In this document: positions 34,131 to 45,294 of the stretch, piece by piece
How positions within the stretch are numbered: position 1 is the first letter of the stretch
How the letters are laid out: every line of letters begins with the position of its first letter
NCBI GenBank assembly: GCA_018894105.1
Contig: CM032129.1
Coordinates: 27,855,468-27,919,467 of the forward strand
DNA from: Jacaranda mimosifolia
Taxonomy: Eukaryota; Streptophyta; Magnoliopsida; Lamiales; Bignoniaceae
Direction of reading: 5' to 3'
Length of the DNA: 64,000 nt
Notes under the pieces: generated by a model
Databases searched by the model: none
Seen by the model: only the letters and a program-made list of their open reading frames with translations
Told to the model about the DNA's origin: nothing
Position numbers and translations under genes: made by a program

Positions 34131-35773
34131 CTTTTGTTGCAGCGAGCTATTCAACCTTGAGCAATCACGTCAACGTCCTCGACCTGCATAAGGGACCAAT
34201 TTAAGCTCACATCAGATAACTTTGTGAGTGTACCAAAAGAAAAAGGGAAAAAGAATTGCCAACCAAACAAACTTTGCGAGTGAAAAAGGACAACAAGGAC
34301 AGCCCATCTGCCCCAACGGCAAAATCATAGTAAATGGGTGTTTTTGAGGATTGGGGATGATGTCGCTTTATGCTTTAGTAAATGGGTGCTTTTCTTTTGG
34401 ACTGCATGCTCTGGTGTATGATTATTACCACATTTGATCTCTTGTTGAACCCCTCAAAAGTGAGAGGCTCTATGTATTAACAAAGTCACTTTTCTACACC
34501 TAGCTTGTCCCCTTGGAATTTCCATTTGGGATTTTTTTTTTCCAATTCTTTTTCCTTTTCATACTTGATTACTAGATAATACAGTTACGGGAAATGTTAC
34601 GTTGTTACTATTCATTAAATGACATGTAATAATCAGTATTTTTCTTCATATTATTTTATTTCATGTTATTGTTCGGAACATATTCAGTGGGTGATGTAAA
34701 ATTATCGAGACTATATACTATAAATATTTAGCAATTTATAACCCACTTGATACCTATCTAAATAAGTGAAGGGACATATATAAATGGACAGTTTAGTACA
34801 TTAAAATTTTTCCCTTGGTGGTCGAATATAAATTAAATTTATGTAATTTTGATTTTCATGCCAACGTTGAAAACATGCCTCCACGGTTGGTCCAAACACA
34901 AAATTTTTGAGATAAAAACCTTTGTTGTCCAAACCAGCTAATCATTTGTATATGACGAAGATCAAAAGATGTAGCAGCTTCCAGCTGGTACAGAGACATA
35001 CAACCGTTTCCTTTCCGAAAATACATATATGTTAAAAGCGGAGTTATGCAATTTAATTCATCAACTACATTACCAAGTAGGATATCACCCTTAACTTTCC
35101 AAAGTCAAGACTTTGTACCCATTTGTGATATTGGTCCGTGAAACAGTCATTTTTATGGTGGAAGAACTTCAACTTAACTTGCACTTCAATGATAGCTAGT
35201 GTGATGACAGTCTGTCTAGGGTCCAAATCAAATATTTCATAGAGACATAAAACTCCTATAGTTATACTTAAATAGGATTGCTACACTAGTCGCTACTCTC
35301 CTACCTTATTTCCAATTTAAAAAAAGATAGAGATAGGATTTGTCTTAAAAAGTTTTATCCACTCTTTTATTCTTTTAAATTTGAAGGCAGAGCAACATGG
35401 GTCAGAAGAGATAGTCGCTTCCTCTGTGTATATAAAATTATATTATATGTATGTATGTATATATATATTCATTAAAATCTAAAATTTTATTTCATAAATT
35501 ATAAAAGTGTTCTTCATATGAGAATTGAATCAATTGCCGGATATGTAAACTTATTATACGGCACACAATACACATGGACACAATTAAGAAATTGCTGAGC
35601 AAGAAAGCCCCTGGATTTATAAGTAGTTTTCGGTACATTTTCTTTTCAAATATTTCAGTTCAATACTTGATATTTGTATATATAATAGTTGATATCATGA
35701 TTTTAATTGAACTTCAAGAAGATGCTCTGAATGAAAAGCATAAGGAACTGCTGCTATTGCTGGGATTTTTGTT
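34131..35773. other. Intergenic DNA, no gene seen
   Basis: No recognisable coding segment. An open frame at 35574-35843 runs into the end of the hAT element that begins at 35782 and is therefore not a gene. Confidence 0.5.
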
Positions 35774-35781
35774 GATGACAC

Positions 35782-37303
35782 CAGCGTTCGAAAAATCAGA
35801 CAGGAAAATTTATTGGTTCACAGTTCACTGGTTCAATTGTTGATCGGACCGTAATTGAACGGTGGCATTATAATTATGCAATAAATATATTTATATTGTA
35901 TATATTACTTAAAAATTAATCAAATGCCAAAATATAAAAAATAAAGAGCTTAAATGGAGTAAACTGCATTTTTGGTCCCATATGTTAGACCCATTTGGGT
36001 TTTGGTTCCATTCTTTATGACTTTTACATATTGCATCAAATAAGTACCTTTTTTTTTTTTTTTTTTTTTTTTCAATTTGACAACCAAAGAGGCTTTCCGT
36101 CTAGTTAATGGAGCCACTCACGTGGCCGTTAAATTGATGCTCTTTTGGTCTCATAAGTTAGGTTCTTTTGGATTTTGGTCCCAACAAAGTGGAGAACCAT
36201 CAACCAACAAACCACTAACGGATATAGCAACATAGTTTGCCTTTTATGAAGTTTTAACAACTTTTTTTTTTTCATTACATTCAATATCCTAAGCAACCCA
36301 ATTTTCATTTGTTTTCCTCTTTCATACATTTGAGAGTCTTCCTAAGCAAAGAAATCACACATATTATTAATGGAAGCACAACCATGAACTCTCAATGAGG
36401 TTTTCAATGGAGGTGGTGTGTCTCAAAAACAAATGGCACTTTCACCTCTAGCCATTTTTCTTTCCTCCTCTACAAAAATCTATTAGAGTTCTTGTTGGGA
36501 CTAAAATTTCAAACTAGCCTAGCTTATGGGACAAAAAATGCTCAACTTAATGGCCACGTGAGTGGCACGTGAACCTCTCCGTTAATTACTAGACGACAAC
36601 CCATTTGAGTCCTCAAATTGAAAAAAAAAATGCTCTTATTATGCTATGTGCGAAACTAATAAAAAATGAGACCAAAATTCAAATAGGCCCAATTTATGGG
36701 ACCAAAAATATAATTTATCCACTTAAATGATATTGTCCAACTTCATGATTCATGTTATAACATGATCATTATAATTTAAATCTCTCAACTCTAAAATCTA
36801 AATACATCAATAATTAAATGAAATTGGAACCACTCCTCATCGTCTTTTCCATCCTCATCAAGGTTTTTATGGACTTAGTAGTTATTTCCAGCACATCAAC
36901 ACCAATAGCAACATCATGTTTAGTTTTTGACTTCTTGACAGTAGCAACTTTAAGAAATTAGGGCTTTTCTTGTATACATTCCATTGAGTGTTTTGAATAG
37001 CTTCCTGAGACTTACTTTAGCCTTAAGAGTTTGTACTTACTCAAAAAAACCAAATTAAAAAAAATGCCAATTTTGTCAAGAATTAAATGGAAAAAAAAAT
37101 TAATAAATGAACTGCTCTGGTCCAATTAAATCGTAAGTGGTTCACCGGTTTGAACAATCCAACCACCGGCTTGAACAGTTTTAACAAAATAAAGCGATTT
37201 TTAGTATTTTTTTGACTTTCATATAAAATCGGACAGATTTAGCGGGCGGTTGACGGTTCAACTGGTCCCGACTACCCAATTCGATCTTATTTTTTAAACA
37301 GTG
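35782..37303. mobile_element. Non-autonomous hAT element interrupted by a nested MULE
   Basis: The left end cagcgttcgaaaaatcagac and the right end (complement cactgtttaaaaaataag) match the ends of the element at 60122-60596, in opposite orientation. The shared ggttcactggttcaat words recur inside. The flanks gatgacac (35774-35781) and ggtgacat (37304-37311) form an 8-bp target duplication with two mismatches. Without the nested insertion the element is about 760 bp. Confidence 0.78.
35957..36720. mobile_element. Nested non-autonomous MULE with long inverted repeats (764 bp)
   Basis: The left arm starts gagtaaactgcatttttgg; the complement of the right arm starts ggataaattatatttttgg. The arms stay alignable for about 250 bp each (gtctagttaatgg... 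and cactcacgtggcc occur in both). Flanking gcttaaatg (35948-35956) and acttaaatg (36721-36729) form a 9-bp duplication with one mismatch. A T run fills about 36050-36072. Inside the hAT element, so it is the later insertion. Confidence 0.8.
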
Positions 37304-37311
37304 GGTGACAT

Positions 37312-38255
37312 CATATTAATTTGAGGATTATAGAATTCATTAGATGAAGATTTTTTGAATATACGCCGTGATATCCTTCTTTTTCTTATCAAATTTTAGT
37401 AGGGAATTAAAGAAATAAAAATAAAATAATAAATACCTAAATAAGAGAAAAGATAGAAAACATAGTTAGTCAATAGTGGTCGACAAATTTGACAGTAATG
37501 CGACTTTATTAAGAGAGACCGTGAAATAATTAGGAGTTGACATAATATTCCAATAATAATTCAGGAACAAAAAAGTTAAGTCGGTTTAGTAGTCTATCCA
37601 AGTGAGACAGTGACTTTAAAAGAAGTTCCCTACAGTGCAAGAAAGACGCTTATCAATGTAAGAAATATTATTGATCGAATGAAATTGTCTTTTAAGTATT
37701 TCAATTTCAATTATCAAGATACGAATTTGGATTCTCTATTTTATTTTATATTTCATCTTTTATTTTATTTTTTATTTTAATTTATTATGTTTATTCCACG
37801 TGTATCTAATTCTCAATCAATTATTTTTATAATGAAATATTCAATACACATGTCATATATTCACGAAATGAAATAAGAGATGGAATAGGAAATAAAATAG
37901 AGGATTTGAACTGCTATTGCTAGAATACTCATCATAATTGATGACATACAAACTTCCTCTAGGTAAGAATAGATTTTAAATTAGGGCTCGTTTGCTTAAA
38001 ATGATATAATTAAGTGTGATTGATAAGTATAGGATTCATTGTCTAGAAACTACATCATTATATATCATTTAATATTATGTTTGCTTATTTGGGTTGTAGT
38101 TTGGATATCCTAATCGTAATAATGCAATCAGTTGTTTGGATGCTTTGGATTTAACTTATGATAAATACTAGAACATAACATGCATATCAAATTTTCCTTA
38201 TTCCCCCAATAGAACAGTAATCCAAGCATAGCTCGGCAAATAACAGTATAGATCT
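37312..38255. other. Intergenic DNA with two MITE relics
   Basis: About 37725-37910 is a short inverted-repeat element: ggattctctattttatttta against a right end with complement aaatcctctattttatttcc. A similar but diverged palindrome lies at about 52855-53010. At 37983 a third copy of the ggctcgtttgctt family begins and fades by about 38200. Confidence 0.5.
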
Positions 38256-38381
38256 GATGCCTAGGGATGAGCCCTAGCGCATCTTGGATACATATGAATA
38301 GTGCCCACCGTATCCCCGTTATGATACCCAGGGATGAGCCCTAGCGTATCACTGATACCTAAGCATCGTGCCTAGCGTATC
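38256..38381. repeat. Short array of four hairpin-forming units
   Basis: Units lie at 38256-38283, 38286-38315, 38323-38350 and 38354-38381. Each begins gat(g/a)c or ggatac and ends with its complement. The first and third share gggatgagccctagc inside. The closing pairs change together: gatgc with gcatc in the first, gatac with gtatc in the third and fourth. Confidence 0.75.
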
Positions 38382-38475
38382 ACGGTTATCCAAGCATCCC
38401 GCTAGGATTGGCACTCCGCCCATATAGTTTTCCTAGTACATATAAACATGTTGTTACAGTCAAATAGCAATTTTT

Positions 38476-38669
38476 GCCATCAAGGCCAGATGACGATTTC
38501 CAGAATCATTCAAATATGCCGGCAAGGCTTAAACAGACAATATACAAAGCGATTCAGATATGCCGACAAGGCCAACAAACATTATTCAGAGCAAAATCAA
38601 ATAGAATAGCTAAACATGAATGGTCGGCAAGACCAGATATCAACGGGATAACAAAAAACCGACAAGGCC
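38476..38669. repeat. Five scattered copies of a gccggcaaggcc-like word
   Basis: The 12-base word occurs at 38476, 38518, 38562, 38623 and 38658 with one to three changes each. The spacing of 35-61 bases is irregular. An open frame of 107 codons spans them but matches nothing. Confidence 0.6.
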
Positions 38670-40154
38670 ATAAATTTCACAGAACGACAACAGATAACCT
38701 AGTGGTAACAGATAACAGGACGGTAACAGATAGCAAAAGAGAGTTTTGGGCGCCAGAAAAAAAATCATCAGTTTTTAACATAAACAAGAACCGTTGATGC
38801 AAACCCTCATGGGGGTATACGATCCAAGAATTTAGACAATTTCAAGATTTGATCAATCAAGATCATTCACTTCCCAAAAACAAATTAGATAGACAAGACA
38901 CGACCAAATCAGTCAAGCCCTCACAGGGTTTTACAAAACAATAACTGCTAGACATATGAAAAACAATTACCAATTGGTAGACCCTCACCTCAATAGCCAC
39001 CAAATGCTATCGCAGTCTATTGATCTGTAGGGCCCAACTCCTTGTCTCCTAATTGAAAGAACGAGTTTACTGTCAAAATTCTCGTTTAATCCTATAGTCA
39101 TAATTATGCGAATAGTAGTCTAAATCGATCGTTATCCAATTAATACGGTATTTTTTGGGTTCAATTTCAACATTATCGATAAGGAATACACTAATTATAC
39201 CGTTAACACCAGAATATTTGTGAAGATCATATTTGTTCCAATAAAGGAATATAATCAGATCCTTAAACTATATAATTAACCTTACATTGTTACACAAAAT
39301 TGATTATAAGAGTCCAACTATCATTAATAACCCAAATTTTATCACTTAGCTTTCAAATCCATAAAATTAGGGTTTAATCCTCTAATTAACTTAATTAACC
39401 CAAAGTCATCATATATTAATACACATCTGGGTCCACTAAGCATATATATATATATATATATCCTTGCATGTCTATTCTCTCAATTCCGATACATATTTCC
39501 CATATCAATATATGTCACAATACAAGATTTATATAAGTAAAATGATACAACATATATATGTAACCCCGGTCCAATTCTTTACCCAAAATCTGATTATCGA
39601 AGCTCACTCTTCACGAACCAACACTACTACTGTGTTCACTGCATCGAGATGAAGAAACTGCCTCAGCGTTGCCATCGCGCCATCGGCGGCGGACTGCGGT
39701 CACCACCACCACTAATCAAAGCGTCTTAGCTCAACTAACAAAATGCCTTGTTCAATTTCTTCATTTGCTTCCGAATCGAAGGTCAATTGGAGCCTGGAAA
39801 TCACTGCACCACCACCTTCTTCGTCTCTGTTTTTCTTCAATTCCACCACCACCATCGACCTAAACTCAGAATCAAAGGTACCACAGTGTTCCTTGAGCTG
39901 AACTCTGCCAGAAATGTTGCCCAGACTCTAGCTTCCACCACTACTCCGCCGAGCCCGTCACTCATCGCCATCGCCCACTTTTCAACTCCAAAATTCCAGT
40001 GGTCCGCCTGCCGAAGTGTTTTGCATGTGGTATGGCTGGGTTCCTGGCGTCGAGAGGAAGGTTATGGTCAGGTTAGTTTCGTGATTCGAGGGCTGTCGGA
40101 GAAAGTCGCCAGAGCGAGAATGGTTGGTGCATGCAGGAGGAAATAGAAGAAAGT
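38670..40154. other. Intergenic DNA with a G+C-rich, exon-like island at about 39600-40150
   Basis: The island carries an open frame of 132 codons (39748-40146) rich in Ser, Thr, His and Arg, without recognisable domains. It ends at a run of 12 G (40155-40166). A TA repeat lies at about 39440-39460. The whole stretch from 38.2 to 40.3 kb may be an old LTR with its hairpins and G+C-rich part, but no ends are visible. Confidence 0.35.
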
Positions 40155-40166
40155 GGGGGGGGGGGG

Positions 40167-43150
40167 CATTTGAATTTAAAGGGTATCTTGTCAAAATTGC
40201 AACTTGACCCCAGAACTTTATTCTAGCCTTCAATTGAGTCCCTCAGCAACTGGGTGCATGACATTGACCCAGTTAACCCAAGAAATTTCCATTTTGACCG
40301 CCAAGATTTTTAAAATGTTGTTCAATTAAGTTTTTCCAATGCATGATTTAACCCCAAAACTTTTAAAATTAAATAAAACTTTACAAAACTTACAAAAATA
40401 ATATTAAATGAAATATCACCAATAATATGATTTCTAGGGGTGTTACATAATTTGTACTTAAATAAGTTATAGAATATCAAGAATTGCTAACTCTAAGTTT
40501 ATAAATATATAAAAATTTATAAAATGATAAAATTTAAAAAAATAAATAAAAGAATTCAAAAAATAAAAATAGTGCAGAATATTTTACTAAATATAATTTT
40601 TAAATTAGATATATATACAGATATTTATACTTATATATTTTGATATGATAAATAAGTAAATAATTTTTTTTAAATGTAAAGCTTTTTTGTATGATTTCTT
40701 AATAATTTGGAAGTTACCATTACATTTTCATGCCATTTGAGAAATTTAAATGTTAAATACTTTTTGTTAGAGTAAACATATAACCTCTTTGTACTTTATC
40801 TATTAAAATAACTTCCATTAGGTTATTAATTATTTAATAACGAATTCAATAAGTAGTTTGTAATATACAATTTTATTAGCTAAAATCTCTCTTAATGTTT
40901 TATATAAATCTTATAAATAAAATTTTTTTATTTTTATTTATATATGCAGTTATTTTATTATTTTTGAAATTACAAATTAACATATATTATGTGCATGAAT
41001 AATATAATAAGTAAGTTTCTAATATTCAATTCAAAATAAAATATCAATTTCTTATAAGTTTTTAATTTTTTATAATAAGTGTATAAAAATGTAGGAATAA
41101 TAAAATGAATACTTACTTTCAGTCAAACTTCTTTGATATCAGATTATTAATCTATGTAAAAATATTTTTATGCATTATTTTAAGTAAAAATATTAAAATA
41201 AATACACGCTATATCATTATAAAATAAAGTAATTAAATATATTAAAAATATAAAAAATAATATCATTTTCTTTTTAAGTGATCATTTATCAAGCTTTTGA
41301 AAATTTTCAACTATGTTAACGATATATGTCCCATATAAAAGAATTTATTTCAAATAATTGAAAATGAGTTCTCCATTATTATATTGCTAAAAAACTAAAA
41401 TGATTAAATTAATAATATAAAAATAAAACTTAGAGTTTATAGTTGTTGTAGGAAGTAAGTATTTATATTTAAAACAAATTCTTCAACAAAATTATTATAT
41501 TCTATATATATATAGTTTTATCTAAAATTATTTTATATGTCTAAAAAATATTGTTGTAAAAATAATTAAATTTTAAACACTTTGATAAACGAACGACTTA
41601 TATATCAATTAATTTATAATTATTCATTTCTCAAACTTATAACTCTTTAATAAATAAGTGATGATTTGATATTTTACATTTGTAAATTTTTTTAAATAAG
41701 TCAGATATTAAGATATAATTATGATTGTTAAGTATTTTAATTTTATTTTTGAAGTATATTTAATATAAATTATGTAAAAGTTATATATATATATTTAAAT
41801 TCTAAGTTTTCTAGAAAGTAACTATTTGATTAAGAAATAAATGAATTTGATCAAATAATTGAATATTTTTTATTTATTTAATAATTTTTCATTAGAAACA
41901 ATTGAATATTGTATAATTTCAATTAAAAATAAAGTGATTATATCTAGGTCAATATAAAGAATTTATTAAGTATGAAAAATCGGTTGTTGTTTTGAAATAA
42001 CTCAGCTATCAACTACTTTTTTTGGAAAAATGTTAATTTTTTTTGGATAAAAAGGTATAATTAAATTAAAAAAAATCTAACTCTTTAAATAAACAAACAA
42101 GTTAATATTTATTAGAGCTCATATTTATTAGATAATTTCATTACTTAGTATATCCATTTAATTTTTGATAGTTCATATTATCAAAGTGGATATAAATTAC
42201 TAAATATAAAATATATCAATTGTGAAAAAGTATTTACTTAGCAATGAACTTTTGATTTTTAGCTATATATACATAATTTTTACAAATAATTTTTTTTATT
42301 AAACATAAATAAAATGATTTTCTAATAAATATTATATTAAGTAAAAATTCAACCAATCGAAACAAACTTATCAAAGCACATGATATTATATACAAAAAAT
42401 GAAAAAATTCTTTCTTATATGCACATAATTAGAAATGGGTAAATTAAGTGCTAATAAATTTAATGAATATTTTATAGAAAAGCATATAGAATTTCTTCAT
42501 TTATTTGATAAGAAACTTGAAATAATTTCAACGACTTAACAAAATTATAATATTTTTAAATATTTCATAACATCACACTATTCGAGATACACTATATAAT
42601 TTTTTTTATTTAGATAAATCAAGAGAGATATAACTAAAATAATAGTAAAATAAAAATTCAATATTAAAGATAAAAGAGAAATATTTGAAAATAGTTTGAA
42701 ATAAATACATAAAATATGATTAATTAAAATGAAAAAGTATTGCATGCTGATGTTTTTAAATAATTTAAAAATTATAATCCTAAGTTGGCCATAAGGACTT
42801 TAATTTTAAATAAATATTTAGGAAATAATAAAATAATAATATTGATAAAATCTTTAAATATATTAGAAAAATATCTAATTAATTTAAAGTAAAAACAAAA
42901 AATATATATAAAAATATGTTTTTAAAAAAATATTAAAAATTTTCTACGAAATGAACTTTAAATTAATTAAAAAGAACAAAAATTATTATATTATGCTAAT
43001 TGGAGAAAGAGGTCCTACAACTAAAAATATAAAATTGTACTACAAATAATATGAAAATAAGATGCAAAAAGAATAATTGTAGATTAATAAAATTAAGTGT
43101 AAAACAAATAAAATATTTATTTATTAATTTTATGATAAATTAAATTTATG
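40167..43150. other. Long A+T-rich stretch without genes
   Basis: About 3 kb of very A+T-rich DNA. I see no coding segment, terminal repeats or tandem array. Confidence 0.6.
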
Positions 43151-43498
43151 AGACAGAATTTTGTGATAAGAGTACTCAACATGGTGCTTATAAAATATTT
43201 TTAAAATTATAAACTTATTTAGAAAGATAAAAATATGATAATAGATATTTTTTGAATTATCTCATGATATAGAAATCTATACTACAATTCTGTATAAACA
43301 CAACATGATATTTTAGTTATAATAGATAAGTTAATTGTATTAAAATAAAATATAAAAGTAAATAAACAACCAATTAAAAAATTTCAATTGAATTAAAAAA
43401 CTCAAAATTCTAAAAGTTTGACATGTGGACAAAATTACACAATTAGAATCAAAATTGCACAAATAGATAAGTACAAAACTGTGTTATATATAATAGTA

Positions 43499-43645
43499 CT
43501 AGCATGTGCCCGGTGCGATGCACCAAAAATAATTTTAATATTAAAATAATTTTGAAATAATTATAATATTAAATATATAATTTTTTAAATAATTTTATTT
43601 CAATATTGAAATTAATTTCGATGCCTCGCACCAAGCACATGCTAG
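43499..43645. repeat. 147-bp inverted repeat made of two Helitron-type 3' ends
   Basis: The left end ctagcatgtgcccggtgcga and the right end (complement ctagcatgtgcttggtgcga) face outward, and similarity continues inward for about 60 bp on each side. Confidence 0.8.
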
Positions 43646-45079
43646 TTATAATATTAATTAAAGTAGTTATTTATATTTAAAATTAAATTGATATAAAATA
43701 TCAATAAAAAAAGTCATATTTTTCAAATAAATTAATAATAAAGTATTCTTAAAATTAGTTCAAAGGATAAAAAAATCCGACTGCTTGCTACTGCTCATCA
43801 TCCTTAGTCACTATATACTCAAGTAAATATCTTTATCAAAATTTGATTAGACTCACCAAGTTTCATTAATATATACAAATAACTTTCCACTTATTACATA
43901 TATATTAATATTTAAATACATTTTTTTCTTGATTGTTACAATAAAGTGAATAATCATAAAGTGGGCGAACATCACTGAATATGTATTTAATTAATTAAAA
44001 AAATATTATTATAATTGAGTAAATTGTCTATCCCACAAAGCTCATAAATTAAATATATCAAAAGGTAATATCTTTAAATAATAAAAAAAGAACAAACCTC
44101 GTGATTCTGATGTAAACCAATCGCAAATATTTAATGTTTTTCTTGACTCTATTTCCTTCTCAATATTCCCTTTATCCTGTACATGAATTACATCAATACT
44201 TAAAGTCAATTAATTTTATATAATGAACAAAACATACAATTAAAACCTTAATAACAAAATCAATGGAAGAATATAACTAAATAGCAATATCTTTTTCTTT
44301 ACTAACATAGAAAAAATTTTATGTAGATACTTGGTAATTTCTCTTCTTCAAGATGTGAAATTGGAAGATTGAATGAGAGTTACTTGAAACTTGGAAGTGT
44401 TTTCAGTTTTTAAATTGTATTTAGGAATGTAAAGTATAAGAGTTTTAATACATTTAAATATCTTTAGTATTATCTCATCAATATATATAATATCATATAT
44501 ATAATATCAAATCCTCTACCAGATAAAGATTATGAAATATTATCAAAACATTTTGAATTTCAAATGAAAGAAAATCAGAGATAAGATATAATCATATCAG
44601 TTAGAGATAATAATTAACAACTAATAATTTTTTTAATTAAATTAAAACACTTAAAATTCTAAGAATTTTGACATTTGGCAAAAATTACACAATTAGAATT
44701 AAATTTGTACAATTAGCTAAGTACAAAATTGTGCTATACATAATAGTATAGATTAGTATTAAAAATAAGAGAAAAAATATGAAAAAACATATCAAACTAT
44801 AAAGTTCAAATGATTAAGGAACCTACCACGTATTAAGAGTAGAGATGAAATGGATTTTGTAAATAAAATGCAATCATTTTTTGGTATTAGAGATAAGTAA
44901 AGAATAATTTATTCTAATAAAAAAAATAATTTCAAAAAATTAGATATCTTTAAAAGGAATAAAAAAATATCAAATTTAATAACCAAAAACTAATTTTTAA
45001 ATTAATTAAAAAACTCAAAATTCGAAGAATTCAAAATTTTGAATTTCAAATTATATATAATTATATATAATAGTATAGA
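43499..45079 (-). mobile_element. Non-autonomous Helitron A, inserted in the 5' end of another Helitron
   Basis: On the minus strand it starts TCTATACTATTATATATAA (5' end at 45079) and ends GCACCGGGCACATGCTAG (3' end at 43499), the TC...CTAG form of Helitrons. Just beyond its 3' end the flank continues TACTATTATATATAAC, and just before its 5' end lies TCTA: joined, these restore another Helitron 5' end, so the element sits between A and T inside that end. A second internal 5'-type end lies at 44752. No Rep/helicase is encoded. Outer family sequence continues leftward to about 43150. Confidence 0.65.
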
Positions 45080-45294
45080 TAGATAGATAGATTTTAAATT
45101 TCGAATGAAAGAAAATTTGAAATAAAATACAATCATATCGGTTAGAGATAATAATAAAAAAACTAATGAATTTTTTTTCAACTAAATTAAAAAAACTCAA
45201 AATTTTAAGAATTTGGCATTTGGAGAAAATTGCACAACTAAAATCAAAATTGCATAATTGTGAGTCCCACACCGTTGGACTATATATAATAGTA

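Noticed and set aside
35574..35843. 89-codon open frame with a hydrophobic segment
   Set aside because: It crosses the target duplication and terminal repeat of the hAT element at 35774-35782, so its C-terminal part is transposon end.
38256..38669. CRISPR-like array because of repeated palindromic words
   Set aside because: Repeats are short, irregularly spaced and diverged, spacers are unequal, no cas genes exist, and the window is eukaryotic.
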